Shown one piece after another: positions 1 through 7,263 of a DNA stretch of 64,000 nt; the first letter of the stretch is position 1, and each line of letters begins with the position of its first letter. This DNA is from Actinomycetes bacterium (lineage in GTDB: Bacteria > Actinomycetota > Actinomycetes > Propionibacteriales > Nocardioidaceae): assembly GCA_023417775.1 (NCBI GenBank), contig JAEZEJ010000062.1:1-64000 (forward strand), given 5' to 3'. The translations under genes were made by a program, and so were the position numbers. The notes under the pieces were generated by a model that worked only from the letters and a program-made list of their open reading frames with translations, was not told the origin of the DNA and ran no database searches.

Positions 1-76
1 GCCGGATCTCAGCGACCATCCGGACCGCCCGCTCACGCAGCTCGGCCGGGTACCTCTTCGACGTACTCCCTGACAT
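1..76 (-). CDS. IS3-family transposase OrfA, N-terminal 25 codons (partial)
   Basis: Starting from ATG at 76 the frame reads MSGSTSKRYPAELRERAVRM and continues off the left edge of the window. The pattern K-R-Y-P-x-E-x-R-E-R-A-V-R-M-V is the standard opening of the helix-turn-helix OrfA protein of IS3 elements, which binds the terminal repeats. In this family OrfA is joined to the DDE catalytic OrfB by programmed frameshifting. Only the first part of OrfA is present here, so whether the element is intact cannot be judged. Confidence 0.75.
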   Translation of the reverse strand, partial: MSGSTSKRYPAELRERAVRMVAEIR

Positions 77-127
77 GACTCCATCCTTCCCAAGGAACGG
101 AGTCTCCGGACTCGCCGGGGCGGTTCA
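1..127 (-). mobile_element. End of an IS3-family insertion sequence (partial)
   Basis: Read on the minus strand, the segment begins with TGAACCGCCCCGG at position 127, followed by a GC-rich imperfect terminal repeat down to about 99, and then an OrfA-type start at 76. The terminal TG and the short gap from terminal repeat to orfA are typical of IS3-family elements. The rest of the element lies outside the window. The boundary at 127 falls directly against the open reading frame of the reverse transcriptase, which suggests that the element inserted into that gene. The exact boundary is inferred because the other end and any target duplication are not visible. Confidence 0.7.
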
Positions 128-129
128 GT

Positions 130-1524
130 TTGGCTCGTGCGGGTGGGTTGCGACGCCCCGCGGCGGTCCCGAATCCCTTCGCGCACCTAGACCTAGTCGA
201 CCTCTGCGCCTCAAACTGGACCAAGTTGAGATCGCTCACGGCCATGAGCCCGATTTCTGCTAGTCGACCGTACAAGGGACGCCGGCAAGATCTGCGATCC
301 CTACGGTTCGCCGGGGGCAACGATCGGTTCGATCGCGTTCGCCTGACGCGTGGCGCCACGTACACCCTGCAGACAGACATCAGCAATTTCTATCCCAGCA
401 TCTATACCCACGCCGTCGACTGGGCGATCAGAGGAAAGCCTGCCGCTAAGCGCGACAGGTCGTTGCGCTCCGCGGGCGCAAAGATCGACAAGGCTCTCCG
501 CGATCAGAGCGAAGGGCAAACTACGGGCATATGCATCGGCCCGGATACATCCTGGCTTGTCGGCGAAGTGCTGTTAGCGAAGATCGATGCCGCGCTGTGC
601 GAGACACTTCCCCGCGCTGTCCGCCATACTCACCGCTGGTACGACGACCTCACCTTCTACGCGAGTTCACACGGTGAGGCAGAGCAAGCGTTGGCGACCT
701 ACGAGCGCTTGCTCATAGACTATGAGCTGTCTCTAAATCCGGCGAAGACCGCGATCTCCCACGGAATCCGGCTCCATGACAATTCGTGGCTGATCCAAAT
801 GCGCCAGGCCCGCTACCGTGATGACAGCCCAACCCACCTTGCTGGGGACGTTATCGACCTGTTCACAATGGCATTTGAGACCGCATCGCAAGATGCGAGC
901 ATAGGTGCCATCAGTTATGCGATCAAGCGCTGTAACCCTTTCCCGGGGGGCTCTGCTTGGCGGACGTATCAACAGCTCCTACTTACCTCGGCCACGCTCG
1001 AACCAAGCTGTCTACCGCACGTGCGCGACGTCTTGCTCTTCGCCGATGAAGTGGGACTTCCGCTAGACCGCAGTGGCATTGCTGAGTCCATGAATCAAGT
1101 ATGCGCATCACACGCCTCGCAGAATCACGGTTTTGAAGTGGCCTGGGCGCTATCGATCCTTCGCGAGCTGGCGCTGCCCGTGGACTCTTCCTCCGGAAAG
1201 CGAGTGGTGAGCATGTCAGATAATTTCTCTCTTTTGCTGCTTCTAGATGCATGGTCAAACTCTAAGCACCTGCGCAGATCCGTCGATGTGAACGAGGTCG
1301 TGAAGCGGGCGGAGGCCTCGACAGCCCTGATGACTGAAGATTGGCTGCTTGCCTACGAAGCGCGAAGCCGCAAGTGGTGTCGGCCGGTCGGGTGGAGAGC
1401 CGCGCCGGCGTGGAGAGAATTACGAGACGCTCGAGTCCGTTTCTTGACGCTTACAGTCTCTACAAGGCGTCCGAGGATCCGGCGAGTGAGGCCCGCCTTT
1501 TTGCCGACCTGGCCCTACTCGTGA
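130..1524 (+). pseudogene. Reverse transcriptase of the DRT/Abi (antiphage) type, 5' end lost to the IS element
   Basis: The translated frame carries reverse-transcriptase blocks: VPNPFAHLDLVDL near the start, LQTDISNFYPSIYTH with the first catalytic Asp at about residue 82, GICIGPDTSWLVGE, and WYDDLTFYASS with the catalytic Asp pair. The WYDD box replaces the usual YxDD. The IxIGPDTS block is typical of bacterial RTs of the DRT/AbiA/AbiK groups, which protect against phage, rather than of group II introns. Complete members usually have some 50 more residues before the PNP block. Here the frame runs back into the IS terminal repeat, and only a TTG at 130 is available as a start. Near the C-terminus (after about 1370) a second frame reads FLDAYSLYKASE, so a late frameshift is also possible. 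It is probably inactive unless rescued by the IS. Confidence 0.65.
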
Positions 1525-1636
1525 TGTCACCTCGGGCTCGCTGAACAGGCGTGTTCTGGAACGAACGTCACGGCGCGTCATTCCGCCGGCTCTGGGTCAC
1601 CTCCATGACTGACTCGCCGCGAGTCGCAACCCATCG

Positions 1637-2068
1637 TTACGAGATCTGACCCCACGGGTTGAGACAGGCGACCCCGAGCGGTTCGAAGTGCCGGGTGTTA
1701 CGGGTGACGACGGTCATCTCGGAGGCTTGGGCGACAGCAGCGATGAGTGCGTCGTCGAGTGGAGCGTGTTCGGGGACTCGGTAGGTAGCCAGGATCCGAG
1801 CAGCCGGGAGGTCGAATGGCAGCACCCGGTCGGCGAACGCCGGCAGAACGTAGTCTTCGAACCACCGGCGCAGGACCTCACCTTGGAGTGGGTCAGACCG
1901 TTCCTTCGCGCCCACCCCGCGTTCGATCTCGGCGATCGTCGGTGCCGTCACGAACTGATCCATGACAGGCACCGATGCCACCCAAGCTTCTACGCGTGGG
2001 TTGCGCCCCCGGACCCGCAGGGCAGAGACCACATTGGTGTCCAATACGTACTGCATCAGCCGAGTCAC
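1637..2068 (-). CDS. vapC: VapC/FitB-type PIN-domain toxin ribonuclease
   Basis: This is a PIN-domain protein of about 143 residues, the usual size for VapC toxins, which cleave tRNA or rRNA. The acidic metal-binding residues are visible in YVLDTNVVSAL at the N-terminus, in the IAEIERG segment, in APLDDALIAA and in the terminal VVTRNTRHF block. The GTG start at 2068 overlaps the stop of the upstream antitoxin as GTGA, which indicates translational coupling. An ATG four codons later (2056) would also fit the family N-terminus. It should be held inactive by the adjacent ribbon-helix-helix antitoxin. Toxin-antitoxin pairs of this type are common on mobile islands and fit the mobile character of the first 5.7 kb. 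Confidence 0.88.
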   Translation of the reverse strand: MTRLMQYVLDTNVVSALRVRGRNPRVEAWVASVPVMDQFVTAPTIAEIERGVGAKERSDPLQGEVLRRWFEDYVLPAFADRVLPFDLPAARILATYRVPEHAPLDDALIAAVAQASEMTVVTRNTRHFEPLGVACLNPWGQIS

Positions 2069-2292
2069 AGATCAGGCGTACGAGCCGTCAGGCCGAGGCG
2101 CTCCGGCTCGAACTCGATGTCCGCCCCTTCGTCGGTGCCGAGTAGGTCCACGAGAGTGACCGGGTCACGTTCGAGAGCGTCAGCGAGGATCTCCCGCGCT
2201 TCGGCCTCGACGGAGCGACGGTGCTGCTTGGCACGCGTCTTGAGAGCGGCCTTGGTTCCCGCAGGAAGGTTGCGAATCAGGATTTGCTCCAT
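2065..2292 (-). CDS. vapB: VapB/FitA-type ribbon-helix-helix antitoxin
   Basis: The 75-residue protein starts MEQILIRNLPAGTKAALKTR, the classic FitA-like opening in which a short beta strand binds DNA as a dimer. The C-terminal tail (LGTDEGADIEFEPERLGL) would wrap around the PIN toxin. I chose the ATG at 2292 because GGAGGT lies seven bases upstream. The longer open frame up to 2424 has no such signal and starts with unrelated sequence. The gene precedes and overlaps vapC by four bases. A duplicated GATATC just upstream is a likely autoregulatory operator. Confidence 0.88.
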   Translation of the reverse strand: MEQILIRNLPAGTKAALKTRAKQHRRSVEAEAREILADALERDPVTLVDLLGTDEGADIEFEPERLGLTARTPDL

Positions 2293-2305
2293 ACTGATCA
2301 CCTCC

Positions 2306-2325
2306 GATATCGACTTCATGATATC
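2306..2325 (-). promoter_or_regulatory. Putative VapB operator: paired GATATC
   Basis: Two copies of the palindrome GATATC (2306-2311 and 2320-2325) are separated by eight bases immediately upstream of the antitoxin ribosome-binding site. FitA/VapB proteins bind paired short palindromes in their own promoter, so this is the expected position for autoregulation. Binding is inferred from location and symmetry only. Confidence 0.45.
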
Positions 2326-2347
2326 ACCAGAAGTGAGCAGCTTCTGT

Positions 2348-2560
2348 TTACAGGCCGAGGTCACGGCTGGTGCTGGTCGCGAGTGCCTCAGCGGGCCGGA
2401 TGTAGTGGTTAAGCAGCGCGCCAAGGTCGCGGTGTCTCGTCTGCGCGGCGATCCGGTCGATCAACGCGCCGTTCACAGCGGCGGTGGTGGCGTGGCCGGC
2501 GCGCAGTGAGTGGCCTGTGACCGGGACGCAGTCGAACCCTGCGGCACAGGCGCGTGCCTG
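2348..2560 (-). pseudogene. Tyrosine recombinase, C-terminal fragment
   Basis: The minus-strand frame contains VTGHSLRAGHATTAA (the HxxR box), QTRHRD (the second catalytic His) and NHYIRPAEA (the nucleophilic Tyr), ending TSTSRDLGL. These are the last three catalytic elements of a phage/ICE-type tyrosine recombinase. The first catalytic Arg and the Lys region are missing, and the sequence upstream of about 2560 no longer resembles an integrase. It matches the same integrase subfamily as the N-terminal fragment at 5225-5623. The two look like the ends of one gene disrupted by the intervening cargo. Confidence 0.75.
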
Positions 2561-2562
2561 AC

Positions 2563-2918
2563 TACGGCGGGGCTGAGCTGAAGGCCACGACCTCTGGCTC
2601 AGGCGGTTGGGAGACACGCATTACGATGCCACGACACGCCGACACAGGCTAGAAGCCGTACCGTTAGACCGGCGCTGACCTTACGCCCCGGGTGGCGTGT
2701 AGCAATCTCGAACCGGTCGAGCTAGCTATCGACCTGATTCCTTACGTCTGAGCGTGTCGGTAGCCGCCGATCCGCCTCCTACTCGCCCAAACCAGTCTTT
2801 GACGGCTCACCGTCAAGTGTCTCGACGCTCGACCAAGATCATCATGCCGCGCCGTTTCGACATCATTCTCGAGATGCGTGGCTTGGCATGCCGGATCGGC
2901 AGTGAAGCGTGCGCTGAT
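2563..2918. other. Gap between integrase fragment and cargo gene; no gene recognised
   Basis: About 350 bases hold no convincing coding frame or RNA gene. The open frames crossing it on either strand are short and lack ribosome-binding sites. The 8-mer TGCCTGAC at 2555-2562, just outside the left edge, recurs at 5207-5214 near the other side of the cargo gene and could be a junction remnant, though chance is possible. Confidence 0.4.
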
Positions 2919-5195
2919 TCAACTGATGGAATTCTCCTGGCCGGCAGTACGGTCGAAGGCGGCGCCGATTTCCGCGTAGGCCGCGTCGTCATACGCTGGC
3001 GGACCATCAGTGGCCATCACCGTGGTGTCCCAAAGTCGGCCGCCATCAGGACGCGGCGTCAGAAGCACGGCGACTGTCCACGGGTAGATGGGACCCGTGG
3101 CACGCGACTGTTTGAGAAAGGTCTGGCGACGGTGGAGAACCCACGCCTCGAAGACTTGACGGTGATACCCAGTGAGATGTGAGTACACGCTGAACGAGAG
3201 TTGCAACTTCCCGCCGTCGATAAACGTGACGCGGTGCTGGGCACGCGACATATCGACGGGCGCGAGGGAGCAGTAGTCGATGCGGCGGAGCAAGATCCGG
3301 CCGAGTTCGGCGCGCTGGCCGACCCAGGTCTGGTCGATCAACGACAGGACGTCGAGTCGGGTGAGCTCCTCGCCGACGAAGTCGGTGGCCGCAAGGTCCA
3401 TCAGGATGCGGCGGAACACCGAGTGCCCGACCATATCGGCCGCGTTCGCTGGGTCGCGAAGCAATGTGGGGCCGCTGACCTGGCTGGCGCCCACGTCCAG
3501 CATCCACGGCTCTATCGGGGTCGGGGTAGCACGTTCGTCTCTGTCGGCGAGGTCGAAGTAGCGGGCCACTTCGGTACCAAGTTCGATCCGGTCATCATCC
3601 GCGACGCGGTGCGCGTACTCGATCACCGCTGTGACGGAACGGAGCTGATCCCACAGGAAGTCCCAGTCGCGACGAGTGACGATGAGTCCTTTGAGCTCTG
3701 GCTCGCGGTCAGGGATCACGCCGGACGGAGGGTTGGGGTGGTCGAGAATGACGACCGGCGCCCACTCGATCTCTCCCGAGAGAGGGACATCACGGTTACG
3801 GAAGTTCGTCAGCGTAAGATCGCACTGATTAAACGTCCGGATCGTGCCGTGGGCCTGTCGTAGCGCTTCGCCAGCCTTCTTCTGGAGCCAGCTCGCTTCC
3901 CGGTCAGCATTCTGAGTCGCTCCATCACGAGCCTTCACCTGAAGGGTGATGCCGCGGCGGCCGCTAATGAGGGTGCCGTCGCCGATCTCACGGAATCCCG
4001 ACCCCTTGGGAACAGTGAGCGGGTGGAACACGAAGTCCGGGAGACCCCAATGTGCTGCGGCCTCAAGGGCTGCAAGCTCGGTGCCGGCGCCCAGCGGCAT
4101 CGACGGATCGGGTGGTGTCGCCTCCGAAATCTCGCGTCCGACGACACGTCCGTCCTCGAAGCGTAGCAACGTATAGGTTCCGTCGTCTGTACGGATACTT
4201 CCCAGGTTCAGATCGGATTCGGCGAGAGTCTGAACGACCTCCGCCTCCTGCTCCTCCGAGTCGAACTCGACTGGTTTCCAGATAGCCGCGGGCGCGACCG
4301 GTGCGACATCATCGATACGCCCGAACCGCTGGATGAACGTCGGGGTGCTCACCGATCGTTCGAGCGCCTCGATGAGGTGCCTGGCAATAACGAGAATGCG
4401 TGCGGTACGGGCCTGGAGGTTGTCATCGAGCTCGGTTGGCCAGGGCGGCGTCGCGATAATCGGGTCGAGCGCCACGTTCGGCCGAATCTGCACGCTGGGC
4501 GCGGCCTCAGGTGGATCAACGCGAAATGTGATCAACGGCCGCGGCTCCGCGAGCGGTCCGTCCGGTTCGGTGTCGAACGACAACAGGCAGGCGCCCTCTG
4601 GCGTCTGGACCTCGGGACCTGTATGGGTGGCCCAGCCACAGATCAGGGATTCTCCTCGATCGAGCCGATCCAGAGCGCTCGCGAAGTGTTGCATCTGAGT
4701 CCCGATGAGGTCGGCCGATTCGTTGCCGTGCGCGCACGGCTGGAACTTCTCCAGCAGGCGCAACTGGTCGGGCCGCAGCGCCAATAACTGGCCGTCGGGT
4801 ATGAGAGCGGTGAACTCGGCGACAGTCGTGGCCAGTGGCATCGTGTGGAGGGTCGGGTCGACAGGGCCGAACGAAGTACACCCAGTGGTCGCTGTCGCGT
4901 GAACGGCAAGGTCCATCGCGGATTTCACTGATCTCAGGAAAACAGCCGCGTGCTCCTCCAACTGCTCACCGGCCACCTCCATCACATGGCTAGCTGCACG
5001 CAGCTCGCCAATGCCATCCGCCTCTGTGAGCACCCAAGCCTCGAATGCCTCGTCAGGATTGATCGCATTCCACGCCGCGATGAGGGCGGTGCGCGCTTGT
5101 TCCGCCGTCTCCAACCGCCCACGCGCAGGGGCGTACTGCTCCAACATGGCGGGCGGCATGCGAGATCTCACGTCAGCGAGAGTAGACGAGGTCAC
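2919..5195 (-). CDS. Large hypothetical protein with QVK nuclease-like signature (cargo gene)
   Basis: This roughly 758-residue protein is not one I recognise. Its N-terminal third is helical and charged (LETAEQARTALIAAW, then a conserved-looking FLRSVKSAMDLAVHA stretch). The middle contains DFVFHP, then EIGDGTLI, then GITLQVKARDG followed by a Lys/Arg-rich helix ending in LRQAHGTIR. An acidic residue followed by a beta strand with xQVK resembles the core of PD-(D/E)XK nucleases and NERD-like domains, but this is a weak motif-level inference. No signal peptide or membrane segment is visible. The open frame extends upstream into integrase sequence. GTG at 5195 or ATG at 5159 are the plausible starts, and neither has a strong ribosome-binding site. 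It lies between two integrase fragments, so it is probably acquired cargo and may be a defence gene. Confidence 0.5.
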   Translation of the reverse strand: MTSSTLADVRSRMPPAMLEQYAPARGRLETAEQARTALIAAWNAINPDEAFEAWVLTEADGIGELRAASHVMEVAGEQLEEHAAVFLRSVKSAMDLAVHATATTGCTSFGPVDPTLHTMPLATTVAEFTALIPDGQLLALRPDQLRLLEKFQPCAHGNESADLIGTQMQHFASALDRLDRGESLICGWATHTGPEVQTPEGACLLSFDTEPDGPLAEPRPLITFRVDPPEAAPSVQIRPNVALDPIIATPPWPTELDDNLQARTARILVIARHLIEALERSVSTPTFIQRFGRIDDVAPVAPAAIWKPVEFDSEEQEAEVVQTLAESDLNLGSIRTDDGTYTLLRFEDGRVVGREISEATPPDPSMPLGAGTELAALEAAAHWGLPDFVFHPLTVPKGSGFREIGDGTLISGRRGITLQVKARDGATQNADREASWLQKKAGEALRQAHGTIRTFNQCDLTLTNFRNRDVPLSGEIEWAPVVILDHPNPPSGVIPDREPELKGLIVTRRDWDFLWDQLRSVTAVIEYAHRVADDDRIELGTEVARYFDLADRDERATPTPIEPWMLDVGASQVSGPTLLRDPANAADMVGHSVFRRILMDLAATDFVGEELTRLDVLSLIDQTWVGQRAELGRILLRRIDYCSLAPVDMSRAQHRVTFIDGGKLQLSFSVYSHLTGYHRQVFEAWVLHRRQTFLKQSRATGPIYPWTVAVLLTPRPDGGRLWDTTVMATDGPPAYDDAAYAEIGAAFDRTAGQENSIS

Positions 5196-5224
5196 TGACA
5201 CCCGACTGCCTGACGATGGTGCCG

Positions 5225-5623
5225 TCAGAAAAGCCGACTCCGGAGGTGTCGTTGTCCGACGACCTCGGAGGAGACGGGGTCGTCGAGTTCGAGCGCACGG
5301 TGGACCTGCCGGATCACGCTGCAGGACATGTCGAGGGTGGACATCGTCCGGCCGGCTTCGGCGCGTTCGGTCAGGTACGCGCAGAGAGCGAGGGGGTCGG
5401 CGGGTAGCGCCGTGGTGTCGCGCGTGGCACACCAGCGTTCCCAGTGTCCCCAGTTCAGTGCGTAGACGTGCCTGGTCGACTCCGTGCGGGCGGCGGCGAT
5501 GGCCGCCGAGATCCGTGCCACGTCCTCCTCGGTCAGTCCGGCCGGGAGGGTGGACACGACGGAGGTCTGCGTGGCGAGGCGGGCGGCGGCTTGCGGCAGC
5601 GCCGCGGTCATGGGATGGCTCAT
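5225..5623 (-). pseudogene. Tyrosine recombinase, N-terminal fragment
   Basis: From MSHPMTAALP the frame runs through a typical SAM-like core-binding domain: GLTEEDVARISAAI, ESTRHVYALNWGHWERWC, LPADPLALCAYLTERAEAG, then CSVIRQVHRALELDDPV. It stops abruptly after about 130 residues at TGA 5225, before any catalytic residue. Family members continue for another 200 residues. The matching C-terminal end is found at 2348-2560, and the missing middle (roughly 130 codons) is absent from the window. The gene is therefore broken by replacement of its centre with the cargo segment. Confidence 0.75.
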
Positions 5624-5638
5624 GACGGTGTTAGTACG

Positions 5639-5677
5639 ATACGAGGCACCCTCACTGTTCATGAGGGTGCCTCGTAT
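5639..5677. repeat. Perfect 16-bp inverted repeat with 7-base loop
   Basis: ATACGAGGCACCCTCA (5639-5654) is followed after CTGTTCA by its exact reverse complement (5662-5677). It lies just upstream of the integrase start at 5623. There is no T-tract after either arm, so a simple terminator is less likely than a recombinase arm/att site or an integrase operator. GTACG/CGTAC partial symmetry extends outside the arms. Confidence 0.7.
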
Positions 5678-5976
5678 GCGGTCGTACCACCGGGGCCACG
5701 GCACAAAACGCCGAGTTTTCACACCAAAGAGCCGGCAGACACGGGTGGGAGGAGGGACCGACGCATCTGCTCAAGCGACGCCACCGTTGACGTACAGCAC
5801 TTGCGTCGCTCTGATCGGACTTGCGCATTGGAGAGGTTCGAGTGCGTGCAGCAGTCCCGCGCACCCATCCCGCTCGGCGCTGTCAGACCTGACATCGGAC
5901 GAACGAGCAGGACCCCCACCATGCGGTACACCGTCATCAGCGGCTCACGCATGCGTTCACTCGTGGCGAGATCCCA
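5678..5976. other. Intergenic segment at the edge of the catabolic island; no gene recognised
   Basis: About 300 bases contain only short overlapping frames without ribosome-binding sites. A small palindrome, TGTCAGACCTGACA, sits at 5881-5894 and could be an operator, but no promoter or gene start is next to it. This segment marks the transition from the mobile debris to the TetR-controlled island. Confidence 0.4.
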
Positions 5977-7215
5977 TTACTGCGGGACTAGACGATGAAG
6001 CTGGGTGACGTGGTCCGGATTGAGGTCCGCGACGGTACGAACACCAAGCAGCTTCATGGTGCGTTCGACATCGCAGCCGAGGATCTGGATAGCCCGGTCG
6101 ACGCCGCGACGGCCACCGGCCATGAGCCCGTAGAGGTAAGCCCGTCCCACCAGCGTGAAGTCGGCCCCCAACGCGAGAGCCGCGACGATGTCCTGCCCGC
6201 TCATGATGCCGGTGTCGAGATGGATCTCGATGTCGCTTCCCACTGCCTTCTTGACAGCAGGGAGAAGGTGAAACGGGATGGGTGCCCGATCAAGCTGACG
6301 CCCACCATGATTGGAAAGAAGCACCGCGTCCACGCCGAGGTCAGCGCAGCGGCGAGCGTCATCGACCGACTGGATGCCCTTGACGACGATCTTGCCCGGC
6401 CATTGGTCCTTGATCCACGCCAGGTCGGCAAAGTCAACTGTCGGGTCGAACATCGTGTCCAGCAGCTCCGCGACAGTCCCGGACCAGCGGTCGAGCGAAG
6501 CGAACGCGAGCGGTTCGTTCGTGAGCAGGTTGATCCACCAGGCCGGCCGAGGAATCGCGTCCAACACCGTGCGGGGAGTGAGAGCCGGCGGGATGGTCAT
6601 CCCGTTCCGGATATCGCGCAGCCGAGCACCGGCCACAGGGACATCAACCGTGACAAGGAGCGTGTCATAGCCAGCGGCGGCAGCTCGCTCGACCAGCGCC
6701 ATCGACCGCGGTCGATCCTTCCACATATAGAGCTGAAACCACTTCCTCGTGCCCGGCGCATGCTCGGCAACGTCCTCGATGGAGCTGGTCCCCATGGTGG
6801 ACAGAGTGAAGGGGATGCCTGCCGCACCGGCAGCCGCGGCGCCGGCGAGCTCGCCCTCCGTCTGCATCATGCGAGTGAACCCGGTCGGGGCGATACCGAA
6901 AGGGAGTGCTGCTCGCTCACCAAGCACGGTTACCCCGGTGTCGACCGACGAGACATCACGCAGAATCGCTGGGTGGAAGGTGATGTCGAGGAATGCCTGC
7001 CGGGCACGCGTGAGCGAGATCTCGGCATCCGCCGAACCGTCCGTGTAGTCGAAAGCCGCTTGAGGAGTGCGCCGCTGAGCGATAGCCCGCAGGTCATGGA
7101 TCGTCAGCGCAGTCGCGAGCCTTCTCTCAGTCGGTTTCAAGATCGGGCGCTTGAACCTGAGCAGGGGCAGCAGGTCGCGAGGGCGCGGGAAAGAGCGCTT
7201 CCGGGTCGATGACAT
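5977..7215 (-). CDS. lldD: FMN-dependent L-lactate/alpha-hydroxyacid dehydrogenase (LldD2 type)
   Basis: The 412-residue protein closely resembles mycobacterial LldD2 from memory: RPRDLLPLLRFKRP, AALTIHDLRAIAQRRTP and AFDYTDG at the N-terminus, FGIAPTGFTR for FMN binding, and LSNHGGRQLDRAP with the catalytic His at about residue 303. It would oxidise L-lactate or a longer 2-hydroxyacid and pass electrons to quinone. ATG at 7215 is preferred over GTG at 7227 because AGGA lies seven bases before it. It is the last gene of the transcription unit that starts at the P450 gene at 10604, with 48 bases separating it from the flavin reductase. Its presence in the island suggests that a 2-hydroxyacid intermediate or side product is oxidised during catabolism. 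That role is inferred. Confidence 0.85.
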   Translation of the reverse strand: MSSTRKRSFPRPRDLLPLLRFKRPILKPTERRLATALTIHDLRAIAQRRTPQAAFDYTDGSADAEISLTRARQAFLDITFHPAILRDVSSVDTGVTVLGERAALPFGIAPTGFTRMMQTEGELAGAAAAGAAGIPFTLSTMGTSSIEDVAEHAPGTRKWFQLYMWKDRPRSMALVERAAAAGYDTLLVTVDVPVAGARLRDIRNGMTIPPALTPRTVLDAIPRPAWWINLLTNEPLAFASLDRWSGTVAELLDTMFDPTVDFADLAWIKDQWPGKIVVKGIQSVDDARRCADLGVDAVLLSNHGGRQLDRAPIPFHLLPAVKKAVGSDIEIHLDTGIMSGQDIVAALALGADFTLVGRAYLYGLMAGGRRGVDRAIQILGCDVERTMKLLGVRTVADLNPDHVTQLHRLVPQ

Positions 7216-7263
7216 AGCAGTCCTCACAGAGACAACAGCAGTGGTAAGTCTTTGATCGCGCCG

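Noticed and set aside
32..386. 117-residue minus-strand frame spanning the IS end and the RT gene
   Set aside because: It crosses the insertion boundary in a frame different from OrfA and has no homology-like content.
2630..2720. tRNA-like fragment that might be an attachment-site remnant
   Set aside because: The minus strand has short tRNA-reminiscent stretches, but no complete cloverleaf, T-loop or acceptor pairing could be built.
5881..5894. TGTCAGACCTGACA palindrome as a GntR-type operator
   Set aside because: Symmetry is real, but there is no adjacent promoter, start codon or second copy, so it is kept only as a note in the gap description.
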